In this document: positions 9,293-18,574 of the stretch, one piece after another | Layout: each line of letters starts with the position of its first letter | Position numbering within the stretch: the first letter of the stretch is position 1 | Origin: Microbacterium sp. MYb54 | Lineage (GTDB): Bacteria; Actinomycetota; Actinomycetes; Actinomycetales; Microbacteriaceae | Direction: 5' to 3' | DNA length: 64,000 nt | NCBI RefSeq assembly: GCF_002979515.1 | Contig: NZ_PCPA01000002.1 | Span: forward strand, 186,001-250,000 | Program-made: the position numbers and the translations under genes | The notes under the pieces: model-generated | Databases searched by the model: none | What the model saw: the letters and a program-made list of their open reading frames with translations, nothing else | What the model was told of the DNA's origin: nothing

Positions 9293-9303
9293 TTGCCTGT
9301 TGC

Positions 9304-12300
9304 CTAGTCCTGCAGCTGTCGACGACGACGGATGGCGGGGAGGAGCATCCCTCCCGCGAAGAGCATCAGCCCACCCAGCAGCAGACCGCCCGAAAGCACG
9401 CCACCGGTCACCGCCAGTGTGGGCGGCGGCGGCGGGAACACCCGCGTGGTCGTCTCAGACGGAGGCGGAACGATCGTCCCTCCCCCGGGCGGGACGCCTG
9501 TGGCGGTGGCCACGTTCCGCACCTGTCCACGACCGACGTCGGCGGTGGTGACGGTGTGCGAAGGCACCGTGCAGGTCATCTGCGCTCCGGATCCGAGGCT
9601 CGTGGCGGGACACGTGACCGGACCAGCCGTGGGGTCGCTGACCACGATGTCGTCGATGGTCTGCGCACCGGTGTTCGTCACGATGATCGTCCACTCGATG
9701 CGGTCACCGGGGTCGATGACGCCGTTGCCGTTGACGTCGACCGGATTCGCGCGCTTCTCGAGCGTGAGCGAGTTGGGGCCGTCGAACGGGACCTCGACCG
9801 TCGAAGGCGGCGAAACCGGGGGCTGGCCCGACGGCGGAGTGCCGGTGGCGATGGCGGTGTTCGTCAGAAGACCCGAGTCGACGTCGGCCTGCGTCGTCTG
9901 ATACTCCGCCGTGCAGGTGACGATCTGACCGGGCAGCATGCTCGCAGCCCCCGCCGGGCACTCGATCGCCGACAGTGACCCGGAGCCGGAGAACGCCGTC
10001 TCGTCGACCGTCACGTCGGTGAGGGTGACGTTGCCGGTGTTCGTGACCACGAACGAGTAGGCGAGCGTCTGGCCCACGGCCGTCATCGTCGCAGGTGTCG
10101 CCGACTTCACGATGCTGATCGCAGGAGCCGGGACGATGGGTACTTCGGTCTCAGAAGGCGGTGAGACCGGAGGAACGAGACCACCGGGCGGAACCCCGGT
10201 CGCTGTCGCGCTGTTGGTGACCTGCCCCGCATTCACATCCGCCTGGGTCAGCACGTAGGTCGCGGTGCAGACAATCTGCACGCTCGGCGCCAGGGAGGCC
10301 GCGCCGGCCGGGCACACGACCGGAGACAGCGTTCCCGAACCGGAGAAGTCCTCCTCGTTCACGGTCACGTTCGCGAGAGTGACGTTGCCGGTGTTGGTGA
10401 CCACGAAGGAGTAGGTGATCTCCTGTCCGACCTGGTAGGCGTCAGGAGTGTTCGGGCTCGCCGACTTGACGACGCTGATGCCGGGCACGGGGTTCGGCGG
10501 GACGACGACGGTCGACGGCGGAGACACCGGAGGCTCACCCGTCGGCGGATTGCCGGTGGTCGTCGCCGTGTTGCTCACTCCTCCGGCATCGATATCGGCC
10601 TGGGTCACCACGTAGGAAGCCGTGCAGGTGACGGTCGCCCCTGCCGCGAGCGATGCCGCGCCGGCAGGGCACGTGACCACCGGAGGCGTCCCCGTTCCGG
10701 TGAACGCCGTCTCGGTCACGGTCACGCCCGTGAGCGTGACGTTGCCGGTGTTCGTCACCAGGAACGAATAGTTGATCGTCTCGCCCGCCGCCGTGATCTG
10801 AGTGCGGTCGGCCGTCTTCGCCACGGTCAGCCCCGGTGTCGAGACGACGGGGATCTCGACGGTCGACGGCGGAGACACCGGCGGTGTGCCCGAGGGCGGA
10901 GTGCCGGTCGCGGTGGCCGTGTTGTCGAGGGAATCGGAGTTGTAGTCAGCGGCTGTCGCCGTATAGGTCGCCGTGCATGTGATCTGCGCGCCCGGGATCA
11001 TCGAGGCGGCACCCGCCGGGCAGGTGATGGCCGGCGGTGTTCCGGTACCGGAGAAGGCCGTCTCGTCGACCGTGACGTTCGTGAGCGTGACATTGCCGGA
11101 GTTGATCACCTGGAACGAGTAGGCGATCGCCTGTCCCGCTGCCGTGATCTCCGTGGTGTCGGCGCTCTTCACGAGAGTGAGCGCGGAGGTGGCCGTCGCC
11201 GGCACGTTCACGGTCGATGGCGGGGAGACGGGAGGGACGAGGATGCCCGGGGGGACACCCGTCGCGGTCGCGGTGTTCGAGAGGGAGCCGCTGTCGATGT
11301 CGGCCTGAGTGAGCGTGTAGCTCGCGGTGCAGGTCGCCTGCGCTCCGGGAGCGAGCGGAGCGGTCGGACAGACCGGCGTCGTCATGGTCCCGGAACCGGT
11401 GAACGCGGTCTCGTCGACGGAGATGTCGGTGAGGGGCACGTCGCCCGTGTTCGTGACCACGAACGTGTAGTCGATGACCTGCCCGACGTTGAAGTCATCC
11501 GGCCCAGACGGCGACGCGGACTTGAACAGCGACACCCCCGGGGTCGCCGCGGCGATGGTGAGGGCATAGTCCTCCACCTCGCCGGGGGCTCCGGCACCCG
11601 TGGGCGTGGATGTCGTCAAGCCGGTGCCGGTCTCGATCCGGAATCGGGCGAAGGTCGCACCGGCGACCGTCTGCGCGATGATGCCCGACCAGTTGAGAGT
11701 CACCGACGTTCCATCCGGCGTGTCAGCGGGGACGACGACGGATGCTCCCTCGTTCGTGTCGAAGACGCCGTTGCGGTTGAAGTCGACCCAGCCGACGAGC
11801 GTCGCCGCCTGGCCTTCCACCTTGTTCGAGGCCAGCACCGATACCGAGTAACTGCCGGTGATCCCGGCCGTGATCGGGCCGAGGGTCGCGACGCCGTTCT
11901 CGTCGTTGATGAACTGGTTCGGCGCGGTGCCACCGACCTGGTTGTCGCCTGTCGCGGTGGGGCTGAACTGCATCGCCGCCTCGGTGTCGGCCGACCAGCC
12001 GAGGTAGGTCGCGGCGTTCAGCTCGTGCGAGACGACGCCATAGCTGGCGGGAGCATCGCCGAAGTCATCGGGGATGGTGGCGCAGGAGGGGTTGAACCCG
12101 TCGATGCCCTCGCCGCCGCCCTGAGCACGGTAGCCGCGCACGACGATGTCGCTCGTTCCGGTGGTGGCTGCGGGACCACAGCGCGGGGTCGGGGTGTCGA
12201 GGCCGCCGGTGGTGTTGAAGTTCTCACCGATGGTGATGACGGTCGGGGTGGCGGCCAGATCGATGCGGATCGCGCCCGCCGGCGCCAGAGTCATCGGGCG

Positions 12301-12867
12301 ACAGGTGATCTGCACGGACGACGGCCAGCGGTCGGCGCCGTTGCCTACGAAGGTGGTGCCGGTGATCCGGTGCACGAAGGTGTTGGCCGGGCAAGTGCCG
12401 GTCTGCACGTTGCCGCGGCTGTTATCCCAGGTGGGGCCCGTGATCCACGTCGGATTCACGGTGCCGGTGACGATCCCGGCATTGTTCACGGTGATGGTCG
12501 AGCACTGGATGCTGAACCGCACGAGGATGGAGTTGGCGCCGCCCGGCTGGCTGGCGTCACGGTTCTCCGTCTGCACTCCGGTGAGTACGGAGTTGGACGG
12601 ACACTCCGTCGGTGCTGTGAGGTCTTTGTCCGAGCCGACCGTGGCTGCCTCGGTCGACGGGCCGAGGTACAGCTGGGCGGCATCGCCCGGAGCGGCCGTC
12701 GCCGGCGACGCAGGAACGACCAGAGCGGTGAGCACGAGAGTCAACAGTGCGGCGACGGCCCATGACTTCCGGCGCGCATCCGCGGGCCGCACGCGGGACG
12801 ACCAGGACCCGCGCTGTTGAGGACGACGACCTCTGATCTTGAACCGCGTGCTGGCCGGAATCTGCAT
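9304..12867 (-). CDS. Large DUF11-repeat surface protein with GEVED-type domain and variant sorting signal
   Basis: An 1187-residue secreted protein. A long twin-arginine-rich N-region and hydrophobic core end at ATAAPG (about residue 60). The N-terminal part has an extracellular domain that leads into DDFGDAPASYG...GEVEDYAL (about residues 265-435), the GEVED module. Six DUF11 repeats of about 120 residues follow, with consensus VTNTGNVTLTDVTVDETAF, CPAGAASL and TCTA. The end reads LAVTGG, a hydrophobic helix, then RRRRQ. It resembles a sorting signal but has Ala instead of Pro in LPXTG, so cell-wall anchoring is uncertain. It is a clear paralogue of the truncated protein at 1-1953, in opposite orientation. 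Confidence 0.92.
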   Translation of the reverse strand: MQIPASTRFKIRGRRPQQRGSWSSRVRPADARRKSWAVAALLTLVLTALVVPASPATAAPGDAAQLYLGPSTEAATVGSDKDLTAPTECPSNSVLTGVQTENRDASQPGGANSILVRFSIQCSTITVNNAGIVTGTVNPTWITGPTWDNSRGNVQTGTCPANTFVHRITGTTFVGNGADRWPSSVQITCRPMTLAPAGAIRIDLAATPTVITIGENFNTTGGLDTPTPRCGPAATTGTSDIVVRGYRAQGGGEGIDGFNPSCATIPDDFGDAPASYGVVSHELNAATYLGWSADTEAAMQFSPTATGDNQVGGTAPNQFINDENGVATLGPITAGITGSYSVSVLASNKVEGQAATLVGWVDFNRNGVFDTNEGASVVVPADTPDGTSVTLNWSGIIAQTVAGATFARFRIETGTGLTTSTPTGAGAPGEVEDYALTIAAATPGVSLFKSASPSGPDDFNVGQVIDYTFVVTNTGDVPLTDISVDETAFTGSGTMTTPVCPTAPLAPGAQATCTASYTLTQADIDSGSLSNTATATGVPPGILVPPVSPPSTVNVPATATSALTLVKSADTTEITAAGQAIAYSFQVINSGNVTLTNVTVDETAFSGTGTPPAITCPAGAASMIPGAQITCTATYTATAADYNSDSLDNTATATGTPPSGTPPVSPPSTVEIPVVSTPGLTVAKTADRTQITAAGETINYSFLVTNTGNVTLTGVTVTETAFTGTGTPPVVTCPAGAASLAAGATVTCTASYVVTQADIDAGGVSNTATTTGNPPTGEPPVSPPSTVVVPPNPVPGISVVKSASPNTPDAYQVGQEITYSFVVTNTGNVTLANVTVNEEDFSGSGTLSPVVCPAGAASLAPSVQIVCTATYVLTQADVNAGQVTNSATATGVPPGGLVPPVSPPSETEVPIVPAPAISIVKSATPATMTAVGQTLAYSFVVTNTGNVTLTDVTVDETAFSGSGSLSAIECPAGAASMLPGQIVTCTAEYQTTQADVDSGLLTNTAIATGTPPSGQPPVSPPSTVEVPFDGPNSLTLEKRANPVDVNGNGVIDPGDRIEWTIIVTNTGAQTIDDIVVSDPTAGPVTCPATSLGSGAQMTCTVPSHTVTTADVGRGQVRNVATATGVPPGGGTIVPPPSETTTRVFPPPPPTLAVTGGVLSGGLLLGGLMLFAGGMLLPAIRRRRQLQD

Positions 12868-12909
12868 GAGCCCCCCTCGGCATCGCCTGGGCGGGCATCG
12901 CTCAGACCA

Positions 12910-12942
12910 ATATTCTGCAAGCTGTGATTTTGCTTAGAATAT
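12910..12942. promoter_or_regulatory. Inverted repeat upstream of the surface-protein gene
   Basis: ATATTCT and AGAATAT form a 7-bp inverted repeat with 19 nt between the arms. The stretch is AT-rich against its surroundings and lies 43-75 bp upstream of the large surface-protein start. It could be an operator or promoter region; no clear -35/-10 pair is assigned. Confidence 0.4.
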
Positions 12943-13041
12943 CCGAGGGGCGACCGGAACCCAAGCCCATCTTTTTCGCCCCCGACCACGGAAAACCTGG
13001 GTCCGTCGACAACGGCCGGATCGCATGCCGGTATTCTTTCT

Positions 13042-13070
13042 TTTGAGTTACTCAAATAAAGGCGTAGGCT
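13042..13070 (+). promoter_or_regulatory. Fur/PerR-type box overlapping a leaderless promoter
   Basis: TTTGAGT-T-ACTCAAA (13042-13056) is a perfect 7-1-7 inverted repeat, the geometry of Fur/PerR boxes. Its left end supplies a -35 (TTTGAG); TAGGCT (13065-13070) is a -10 at 17 bp, ending 7 nt before the ATG. Transcription thus probably starts at the start codon, and the regulator autorepresses by covering the -35. Confidence 0.75.
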
Positions 13071-13077
13071 CTCGTTC

Positions 13078-13500
13078 ATGGAGACAGAACTCGACTCGGC
13101 GCTTCGCAACGCCGGGCTTCGGGCGACCGCGGGCCGCGTCGCCGTACTCGAGGCGCTGGATTCCATGGCCCATACAGATGCGGAACGGATCTACCGCGCC
13201 GTATCCGAAGTGCTCCCGACCACGTCGATCCAGTCGGTGCACAACATCCTCGCGGACCTGACGACGGCGGATCTCATCCGCCGGATCGAACCGGCAGGCT
13301 CCGCGGCGCTCTACGAGCGGCGCATCCACGACAACCACCACCACGTCGTCTGCACCTCCTGCGGTGCCGTCGGCGATGTGGACTGCGTCGTGGGTGAAGC
13401 TCCGTGTCTCACCCCGTCATCGACGGGGGGATTCACCGTCCAGACAGCCGAAGTCACCTTCTGGGGCCTGTGCCCCAGTTGCCAAAACGCCGCGCAGTAG
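13078..13500 (+). CDS. Fur-family regulator, PerR/CatR-like
   Basis: A 140-residue metal-dependent repressor. Residues 1-80 form a winged helix (LRATAGRVAVLEAL, then SIQSVHNILADLTTADLI). The dimerisation half carries the metal ligands HDNHHHVVCTSCG (about 87-99) and a C-terminal CPSC pair, which together make a structural zinc site. The HHH-V-C pattern and the catalase gene 66 bp downstream point to peroxide sensing (PerR, CatR or FurA type) rather than iron uptake control. A matching palindrome covers its promoter, implying autoregulation and co-control of catalase. No ribosome-binding site is evident, consistent with a leaderless start. Confidence 0.9.
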   Translation: METELDSALRNAGLRATAGRVAVLEALDSMAHTDAERIYRAVSEVLPTTSIQSVHNILADLTTADLIRRIEPAGSAALYERRIHDNHHHVVCTSCGAVGDVDCVVGEAPCLTPSSTGGFTVQTAEVTFWGLCPSCQNAAQ

Positions 13501-13566
13501 CAGTCCGCCGAACCCCCGTCCCCGGATGGGGGTATTCGTTGCGCCTGCGGGGAGAAGGAGAACACC

Positions 13567-15018
13567 ATGACGAAACCTGCCACCACCACACAGGCCGGAG
13601 CCCCGATCGCGAGTGACACCCACTCGCTCACCGTCGGCGCCGACGGCCCCACGGTCCTCCACGACCACTACCTGGTCGAGAAGATCGCCGCCTTCAACCG
13701 GGAGCGCGTGCCGGAGCGAAACCCGCACGCCAAGGGCGGCGGCGCTTTCGGCGAGTTCGTCGTCACGGAAGACGTGTCGGCATACACCCGGGCGGCAGTC
13801 TTCCAGCCGGGCGCGACGAGCGAGACGCTCATCCGCTTCTCCTCCGTCGCCGGAGAGCAGGGCTCTCCCGACACCTGGCGCGACGTGCGCGGATTCTCGC
13901 TTCGCATGTATTCGGAAGAGGGCAACTTCGACATCGTCGGCAACAACACGCCCACCTTCTTCCTGCGCGACGCGATCAAGTTCCCGGACTTCATCCACTC
14001 GCAGAAGCGTCTGGGCGACTCTGGCCTGCGCGACCCCGACATGCAGTGGGACTTCTGGACGCTGTCGCCGGAGACCGCGCACCAGGTGACCTACCTCATG
14101 GGCGATCGCGGCCTCCCGCTGAGCTGGCGGCACATGAACGGCTACGGCTCGCACACCTATTCCTGGGTGAACGCGGCGGGCGAGCTCTTCTGGGTGCGCT
14201 ACCACTTCGTGTCGCACCAGGGCGTCGAGGCGATGAGCCCCGACGAGGCGCAGCAGCTCGCCGGATCAGACGCCGACCACTATCGGCGCGACCTGTTCGA
14301 TGCGATCGCACGCGGCGATCACCCCTCGTGGGACCTCTACGTGCAGATCATGCCCTACGCCGAGGCGAAGACGTACCGCTTCAACCCGTTCGATCTGACG
14401 AAGACCATCTCGCTCAAGGACTACCCGCGCATCAAGGTCGGCACGCTGACCCTGAACCGGAATCCGGAGAACTTCTTCGCCGAGATCGAGCAGGCCGGCT
14501 TCTCGCCGGGGAACCAGGTGCCCGGCACCGGCATCTCGCCGGACAAGATGCTGATGGGCCGGATCTTCGCCTACCCCGACGCGCAGCGCCACCGCATCGG
14601 CGCGAACTACAACCAGTTGCCGGTGAACCAGCCGCACGCCGCCGAAGCTCGCAACTACCAGCACGAGGGCGCGATGCGGTATCAGCACAGCGACGCAGCG
14701 CACCGCACCTACCAGCCGAACTCCTTCGGCGCAGCAGGCGGCCCGGAGGCCGACCCGGCGAAGGGGATCGAAGCGAACTGGGAAGCCGACGGCGAGCTCG
14801 TGCGTTCGGCCGCCACGCTGCACGCCGAGGATGACGACTTCGGCCAGCCCGGCACGCTCTACCGCGAGGTGTTCGACGACGAGCAGCGGGCACGGTTCCT
14901 GGAGACCCTCACCGGTCAGGGACGCTCCATCACCGTCGACGCCATCCGCGAGCGGTTCTTCCAGTACTGGACGAACGTGGACGCAGGTCTCGGCGCCGCG
15001 CTGCGCGACCGGGTCTGA
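13567..15018 (+). CDS. katA: Monofunctional haem catalase
   Basis: A 483-residue small-subunit catalase that dismutates hydrogen peroxide in the cytoplasm. The distal-His region reads [20 protein letters not shown] (about residues 39-58), the catalytic Asn lies in [14 protein letters not shown] (about 121-134), and the proximal Tyr in [17 protein letters not shown] (about 335-351). The length matches clade 3 enzymes. AGAAGGAG precedes the ATG. It follows the Fur/PerR-like gene in the same direction, the usual arrangement of a peroxide-inducible catalase operon. A short C-run/G-run element (13512-13533) in the gap could fold weakly but is not a convincing terminator. Confidence 0.96.
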   Translation: MTKPATTTQAGAPIASDTHSLTVGADGPTVLHDHYLVEKIAAFNRERVPERNPHAKGGGAFGEFVVTEDVSAYTRAAVFQPGATSETLIRFSSVAGEQGSPDTWRDVRGFSLRMYSEEGNFDIVGNNTPTFFLRDAIKFPDFIHSQKRLGDSGLRDPDMQWDFWTLSPETAHQVTYLMGDRGLPLSWRHMNGYGSHTYSWVNAAGELFWVRYHFVSHQGVEAMSPDEAQQLAGSDADHYRRDLFDAIARGDHPSWDLYVQIMPYAEAKTYRFNPFDLTKTISLKDYPRIKVGTLTLNRNPENFFAEIEQAGFSPGNQVPGTGISPDKMLMGRIFAYPDAQRHRIGANYNQLPVNQPHAAEARNYQHEGAMRYQHSDAAHRTYQPNSFGAAGGPEADPAKGIEANWEADGELVRSAATLHAEDDDFGQPGTLYREVFDDEQRARFLETLTGQGRSITVDAIRERFFQYWTNVDAGLGAALRDRV

Positions 15019-15037
15019 TCCGCACGATCGCCTTGCC

Positions 15038-15079
15038 ATGCGGCCTCCCGGACGACATCTCGTCTCCGGGAGGCCGCAT
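15038..15079 (+). terminator. Hairpin terminator after catalase
   Basis: A perfect 15-bp inverted repeat, ATGCGGCCTCCCGGA and its complement, encloses a 12-nt loop and begins 20 bp after the catalase stop. Confidence 0.85.
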
Positions 15080-15088
15080 CGCCGCTGC

Positions 15089-15094
15089 TAGCGT
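15089..15094 (+). promoter_or_regulatory. -10 element of a leaderless promoter
   Basis: TAGCGT ends 6 nt before the ATG of the next gene, and no Shine-Dalgarno sequence is present. This is the usual spacing of actinobacterial leaderless promoters. It lies 10 bp past the catalase terminator. Confidence 0.55.
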
Positions 15095-15100
15095 TGCGGC

Positions 15101-15697
15101 ATGGCACTGTTCTCCCGGAAGCCGAAGCCTGCGCTTCACCGCGTGATCATCCACTTCGCACAACCGGTCTCACCGATCACCCGACATGCCCAGGAAGACG
15201 GGATCGTCGGGACTCTGCTGCCGCAGCTCGATGCGACTGCGCGGATCATCGGCGGCGGCACCGGGCTGTCCCCGGACGGCGAGCCGGTCTCGTGCGACAT
15301 CGAGCTCGAGGTCACGACGGCCGACATCGACCGGGTCCTTGCCGCCCTCATCGGCGTGCTCGACGACAACGGCATCGCGCGAGGCTCCTGGGTCACCCTC
15401 GACGGCGTGAAGCACCCCGTGGGGTCGAGCGAGTTCGTACTGCTGCGCACGCGCATCGACGACGCGTCAGCTGCGGAAGAAGTCGACCTGACCACAGCCC
15501 TCCAAGAGGCACTGGGCTCCGGCACCATCGGCTGGCACGACGAGACCTACTCCGGAGCGGACGGCCCCGTCTACGTCTTCAGCGGCCCTTCGGCCGAACG
15601 CATCCTCGCTGCCCTCCGGCTCGCCCTGCCGGAGCACGCCCTGCTCGACGGAGCCGAGTTGGCCTCGGTGACCGCGGGAGCCGCAGAGGCCGAGTGA
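15101..15697 (+). CDS. Hypothetical cytoplasmic protein
   Basis: A 198-residue protein of unrecognised family. There is no signal peptide or membrane segment; a basic N-terminus (FSRKPKP) leads into alternating beta/alpha sequence. Residues about 60-110 (SCDIELEVTTADIDRVLAAL, GVLDDNGIARGSW) and 140-185 (GTIGWHDETYSGADGPVYVF, ERILAALRLALPE) look like two related ferredoxin-like halves. The GC and codon bias match a native coding gene. It stands alone between a terminator and a convergent TetR gene, and probably has a leaderless transcript. Confidence 0.75.
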   Translation: MALFSRKPKPALHRVIIHFAQPVSPITRHAQEDGIVGTLLPQLDATARIIGGGTGLSPDGEPVSCDIELEVTTADIDRVLAALIGVLDDNGIARGSWVTLDGVKHPVGSSEFVLLRTRIDDASAAEEVDLTTALQEALGSGTIGWHDETYSGADGPVYVFSGPSAERILAALRLALPEHALLDGAELASVTAGAAEAE

Positions 15698-15720
15698 GAT
15701 AGCCCGGCTGCGGCCCCTGT

Positions 15721-16380
15721 TCAGGCGCCGACCGGCTCCGCCTCCGGGATGATCGCCTCGAACGCCGCCTCACCCTCGGGAGTCATCCACTCCCGCAGCA
15801 TCGCGCGGAGGGCGTCGGCCATGTCTATCGAACGGTCAAACAGCCATTGGGTCTGCAGGCCGTCCATCGTCGCCGTGAGGCGCAACGCGGCATCATCCGG
15901 TTCGAGACCCGAATGCAGCTGCCCTGCTTCGACGGCGAGCGCGATCGCACGGCCCGTGCCGGCACGGATCCGTTCGTAGCGGCGGCGGAAGTACTCGTGT
16001 GCGGGGTGATCGGCGGCCGAGGCCTCGGAAGACAGCCGCACGAACAGCTCGATCAGGCCCGGCACGAGCCGGTTGTGGTCGGCGAGGTCGACCATGCCGC
16101 GCAGCACTCCCATGCCGCCGAAACCTCGGGCGTACGGGCGGAAGCGTTCGCGATCCTCGATGTCGCGTGCTTCGAGCACGGCTTCGAGCAAGGCCTCTTT
16201 GTCGGCGAAGTGGTGCAGGAGCCCTGCGCGCGAGATTCCGCACACGGCAGCGATCTCGAGGATGGTCGCCGAGAGGAAGCCGCGTTCGGCGAAGTGGTGG
16301 GAGGCGACGCGGATGATCTCCTCGCGGCGGGCACGACCGTTCGCGTATCCGCGCCCTCGGAGCATCGTCGCATCGGCCAT
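15721..16380 (-). CDS. TetR-family transcriptional regulator
   Basis: A 219-residue repressor. The N-terminal helix-turn-helix lies at about residues 12-58 (RREEIIRVASHHFAERGFLS, then EIAAVCGISRAGLLHHFADK). The C-terminal helical ligand-binding region resembles the TetR_C_6-like group. The start is placed at MADATMLRG; longer in-frame extensions run back through the promoter of the divergent GH3 gene. Its divergent position suggests that it represses the GH3/MFS operon and responds to a sugar or glycoside. Confidence 0.9.
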   Translation of the reverse strand: MADATMLRGRGYANGRARREEIIRVASHHFAERGFLSATILEIAAVCGISRAGLLHHFADKEALLEAVLEARDIEDRERFRPYARGFGGMGVLRGMVDLADHNRLVPGLIELFVRLSSEASAADHPAHEYFRRRYERIRAGTGRAIALAVEAGQLHSGLEPDDAALRLTATMDGLQTQWLFDRSIDMADALRAMLREWMTPEGEAAFEAIIPEAEPVGA

Positions 16381-16402
16381 GGGGAAAACCGTAGCACCGC
16401 TC

Positions 16403-16431
16403 TTGACAAAACCGACACAAGTGTAGATATT
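16403..16431 (+). promoter_or_regulatory. Promoter and candidate TetR operator for the GH3/MFS operon
   Basis: TTGACA (16403-16408) and GATATT (16426-16431) are 17 bp apart. The imperfect palindrome ACACAAGTGT (16415-16424) sits in the spacer, where a bound TetR dimer would block RNA polymerase. Confidence 0.6.
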
Positions 16432-16502
16432 TAACCCGACGCCGGTGTCGGAATCGCTCCGCCGCCCGATCGAGGCCGTCGTACCCGAACGAAGGAGTTC
16501 CC

Positions 16503-18524
16503 GTGAGCGAGACCGCGCACCCGTACCAGGACCGCACCCTGCCCGTCGACCAGCGTGTCGACGACCTCCTCTCCCGGATGACACTCGAGGACAAGGCCGG
16601 GCAGATGTTCCAGCCGATGGCGACCCTCGGCGACGACCTCGACGCCCCTGGCCTGTTCGGATCCCCGTCGATGCGCACCATCATCGACCGCGGCATCACG
16701 CACGTGAACATCCTGCAGGCGCCGTCCGCGCGGGAGATCGCCGCCTGGCACAACACGGTTCAGGACGAGGCGCGCCAGCACGGGCTCGGCATCCCGTTCT
16801 CGCTGTCGAGCGATCCGCGCCACTCGTTCTCGAACAACCCGGCCGCCGCCCTCATCGCCGGCCCCTTCTCGCAGTGGCCGGAGTTCCTGGGCTTCGGCGC
16901 CCTCGACGACCCCGCACTCACCCGCCGCTTCGCCGAGGTGGTGCGCCGCGAATACCTGGCCGTCGGCATCCGCACCGCCCTGCACCCCCAGATCGATCTC
17001 GCGACCGAGCCGCGCTGGGCCCGAGCCTCCGGCACGTTCGGCCAGAGCGCCGAGGTGACCGGACGCCTGGGTGTCGCCTACACGCTCGGGCTGCAGGGCG
17101 AGGAGCTCGGCGACCAGTCGGTCTCGGCGATGGCCAAGCACTTCCCCGGCGGCGGCCCGCAGCTCGACGGGGAAGACCCGCACTTCTCCTACGGCCGCGA
17201 GCAGGTGTACCCGGGTGGGCAGTTCGACCTGCACCTGCAGCCGTTCCGCGAACTGCTGGCCGCGGGCGTGTCGCAGATCATGCCCTACTACGGCATGCCG
17301 ATCGGCACCGAGTACGAAGAGGTCGGCTTCGGGTTCAACAAGCAGATCATCCAGGGCCTGCTGCGCGACGAGCTGGGCTTCGACGGCATCGTGTGCACCG
17401 ACTGGGGCATCCTCTCCCGCACCTTCTGGGGCGTCGAGTCGCTCACCTACGAGGAGCGGATGATCAAATCCCTCGACGCCGGTGTCGATCAGTTCGGCGG
17501 GGAGTTCAACCCGAAGGCGCTGATCGGTCTCGTGCGGTCGGGCGCGGTTCCCGAGTCACGCCTCGACACCTCGGTGCGCCGGCTGCTGCGCGAGAAGTTC
17601 CGCCTCGGCCTGTTCGACGACGCGCGCTTCGTGGATGCCGATGCGGCGGACGCGATCGTCGGGATGGAAGACGCCCGCGCGGCCGGGCTCGAGGCCCAGT
17701 CCCGCTCGCTCACGCTGCTCACGAACGGCGGCGGTGCTGCCCGGCTGCCGTTGAGCGGACGTCCGAGCGTATACGTCGAAGGCCTGGCGCCCGCCGAGCT
17801 CGCCGGTTGGGCCGACGTGGTCACCGACCCCGACCGCGCCGACGTCGCGATCGTGCGCACGAACGCCCCGTGGGAGCCGCGCGGCAACGGTGCCGACATC
17901 GAGTCGTTCTTCCGCGCCGGCTCGCTCGAGTTCCACGACGACGAGCTGGCTCACCTGCGCGAGCTGGCCTCCCGCGTGCCTCTCATCCTCGACGTATACC
18001 TCGACCGCCCGGCGATCCTCGCCCCTCTCCTCGACGTCGCCTCGACGATCATCGCGAACTACGGCGCCTCCGACACGGCACTCGTGAACGTGCTGTTCGG
18101 TGCAGCCGAGCCGCAGGGAGCGTTGCCGTTCGAGGTGCCGTCGTCGATGGAGGCCGTCGCGGCGAGCCGTCCCGACGTGCCGTCCGACACGGTCGACCCC
18201 TCCTTCGCGTTCGGGCACGGGCTCCGCTATGACGGCTGGAGCCCCGCCGTTCGCCCCGACCCGGCCTCCACGACCGTCGAGGTGACGGATGTCGCAGCGC
18301 CGGGTGGACGCTTCGATCTCGCCAGCGCGACGGTCGCCCAGGTGCTCGCCGACGCCGACGCCCTCGCGATCATCACCGAGATCATGCCGGAGCTGCCCGG
18401 CAACCCCATGCTCGCCGCGGCACAGAACATGCCGCTCGATACCGTCCTCGGCTTCGCCGGCGCCACCCTGCCGACCGAGACCATCGACGCGCTGCGCTCC
18501 CGCCTGGTGGCGCTTCCCGCCTGA
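16503..18524 (+). CDS. Glycoside hydrolase family 3 enzyme (beta-glucosidase-like)
   Basis: A 673-residue cytoplasmic protein with no signal peptide. The N-terminal GH3 TIM-barrel spans about residues 15-390: KAGQMFQP at the start, KHFPGGGPQLDGEDPHFSYG for substrate binding, and the nucleophile Asp in GFDGIVCTDWG (about residue 301). The alpha/beta C-domain follows and ends with FEVPSSMEAV and FAFGHGLRY. There is no fibronectin-III tail, so this is a short GH3 form. AAGGAG precedes the GTG start. With the MFS carrier immediately downstream and a divergent TetR gene, it probably hydrolyses an imported glycoside; substrate specificity cannot be read from the sequence. Confidence 0.92.
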   Translation: MSETAHPYQDRTLPVDQRVDDLLSRMTLEDKAGQMFQPMATLGDDLDAPGLFGSPSMRTIIDRGITHVNILQAPSAREIAAWHNTVQDEARQHGLGIPFSLSSDPRHSFSNNPAAALIAGPFSQWPEFLGFGALDDPALTRRFAEVVRREYLAVGIRTALHPQIDLATEPRWARASGTFGQSAEVTGRLGVAYTLGLQGEELGDQSVSAMAKHFPGGGPQLDGEDPHFSYGREQVYPGGQFDLHLQPFRELLAAGVSQIMPYYGMPIGTEYEEVGFGFNKQIIQGLLRDELGFDGIVCTDWGILSRTFWGVESLTYEERMIKSLDAGVDQFGGEFNPKALIGLVRSGAVPESRLDTSVRRLLREKFRLGLFDDARFVDADAADAIVGMEDARAAGLEAQSRSLTLLTNGGGAARLPLSGRPSVYVEGLAPAELAGWADVVTDPDRADVAIVRTNAPWEPRGNGADIESFFRAGSLEFHDDELAHLRELASRVPLILDVYLDRPAILAPLLDVASTIIANYGASDTALVNVLFGAAEPQGALPFEVPSSMEAVAASRPDVPSDTVDPSFAFGHGLRYDGWSPAVRPDPASTTVEVTDVAAPGGRFDLASATVAQVLADADALAIITEIMPELPGNPMLAAAQNMPLDTVLGFAGATLPTETIDALRSRLVALPA

Positions 18525-18574
18525 CCCCCTCTGCCTGACCCCCTTCTGCTCGACCCGAGAGGACCACGACGACG

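Noticed and set aside
12985..13000. GGAAAACCTGG near 12990 and again near 23790 considered as a dispersed repeat
   Set aside because: Only 11 bp are shared, the contexts are unrelated, and neither copy has a dyad.
13512..13533. C-run/G-run between the Fur-like and catalase genes considered as a terminator
   Set aside because: The stem is only six perfect base pairs and lies just before the catalase ribosome-binding site; cotranscription is more likely.
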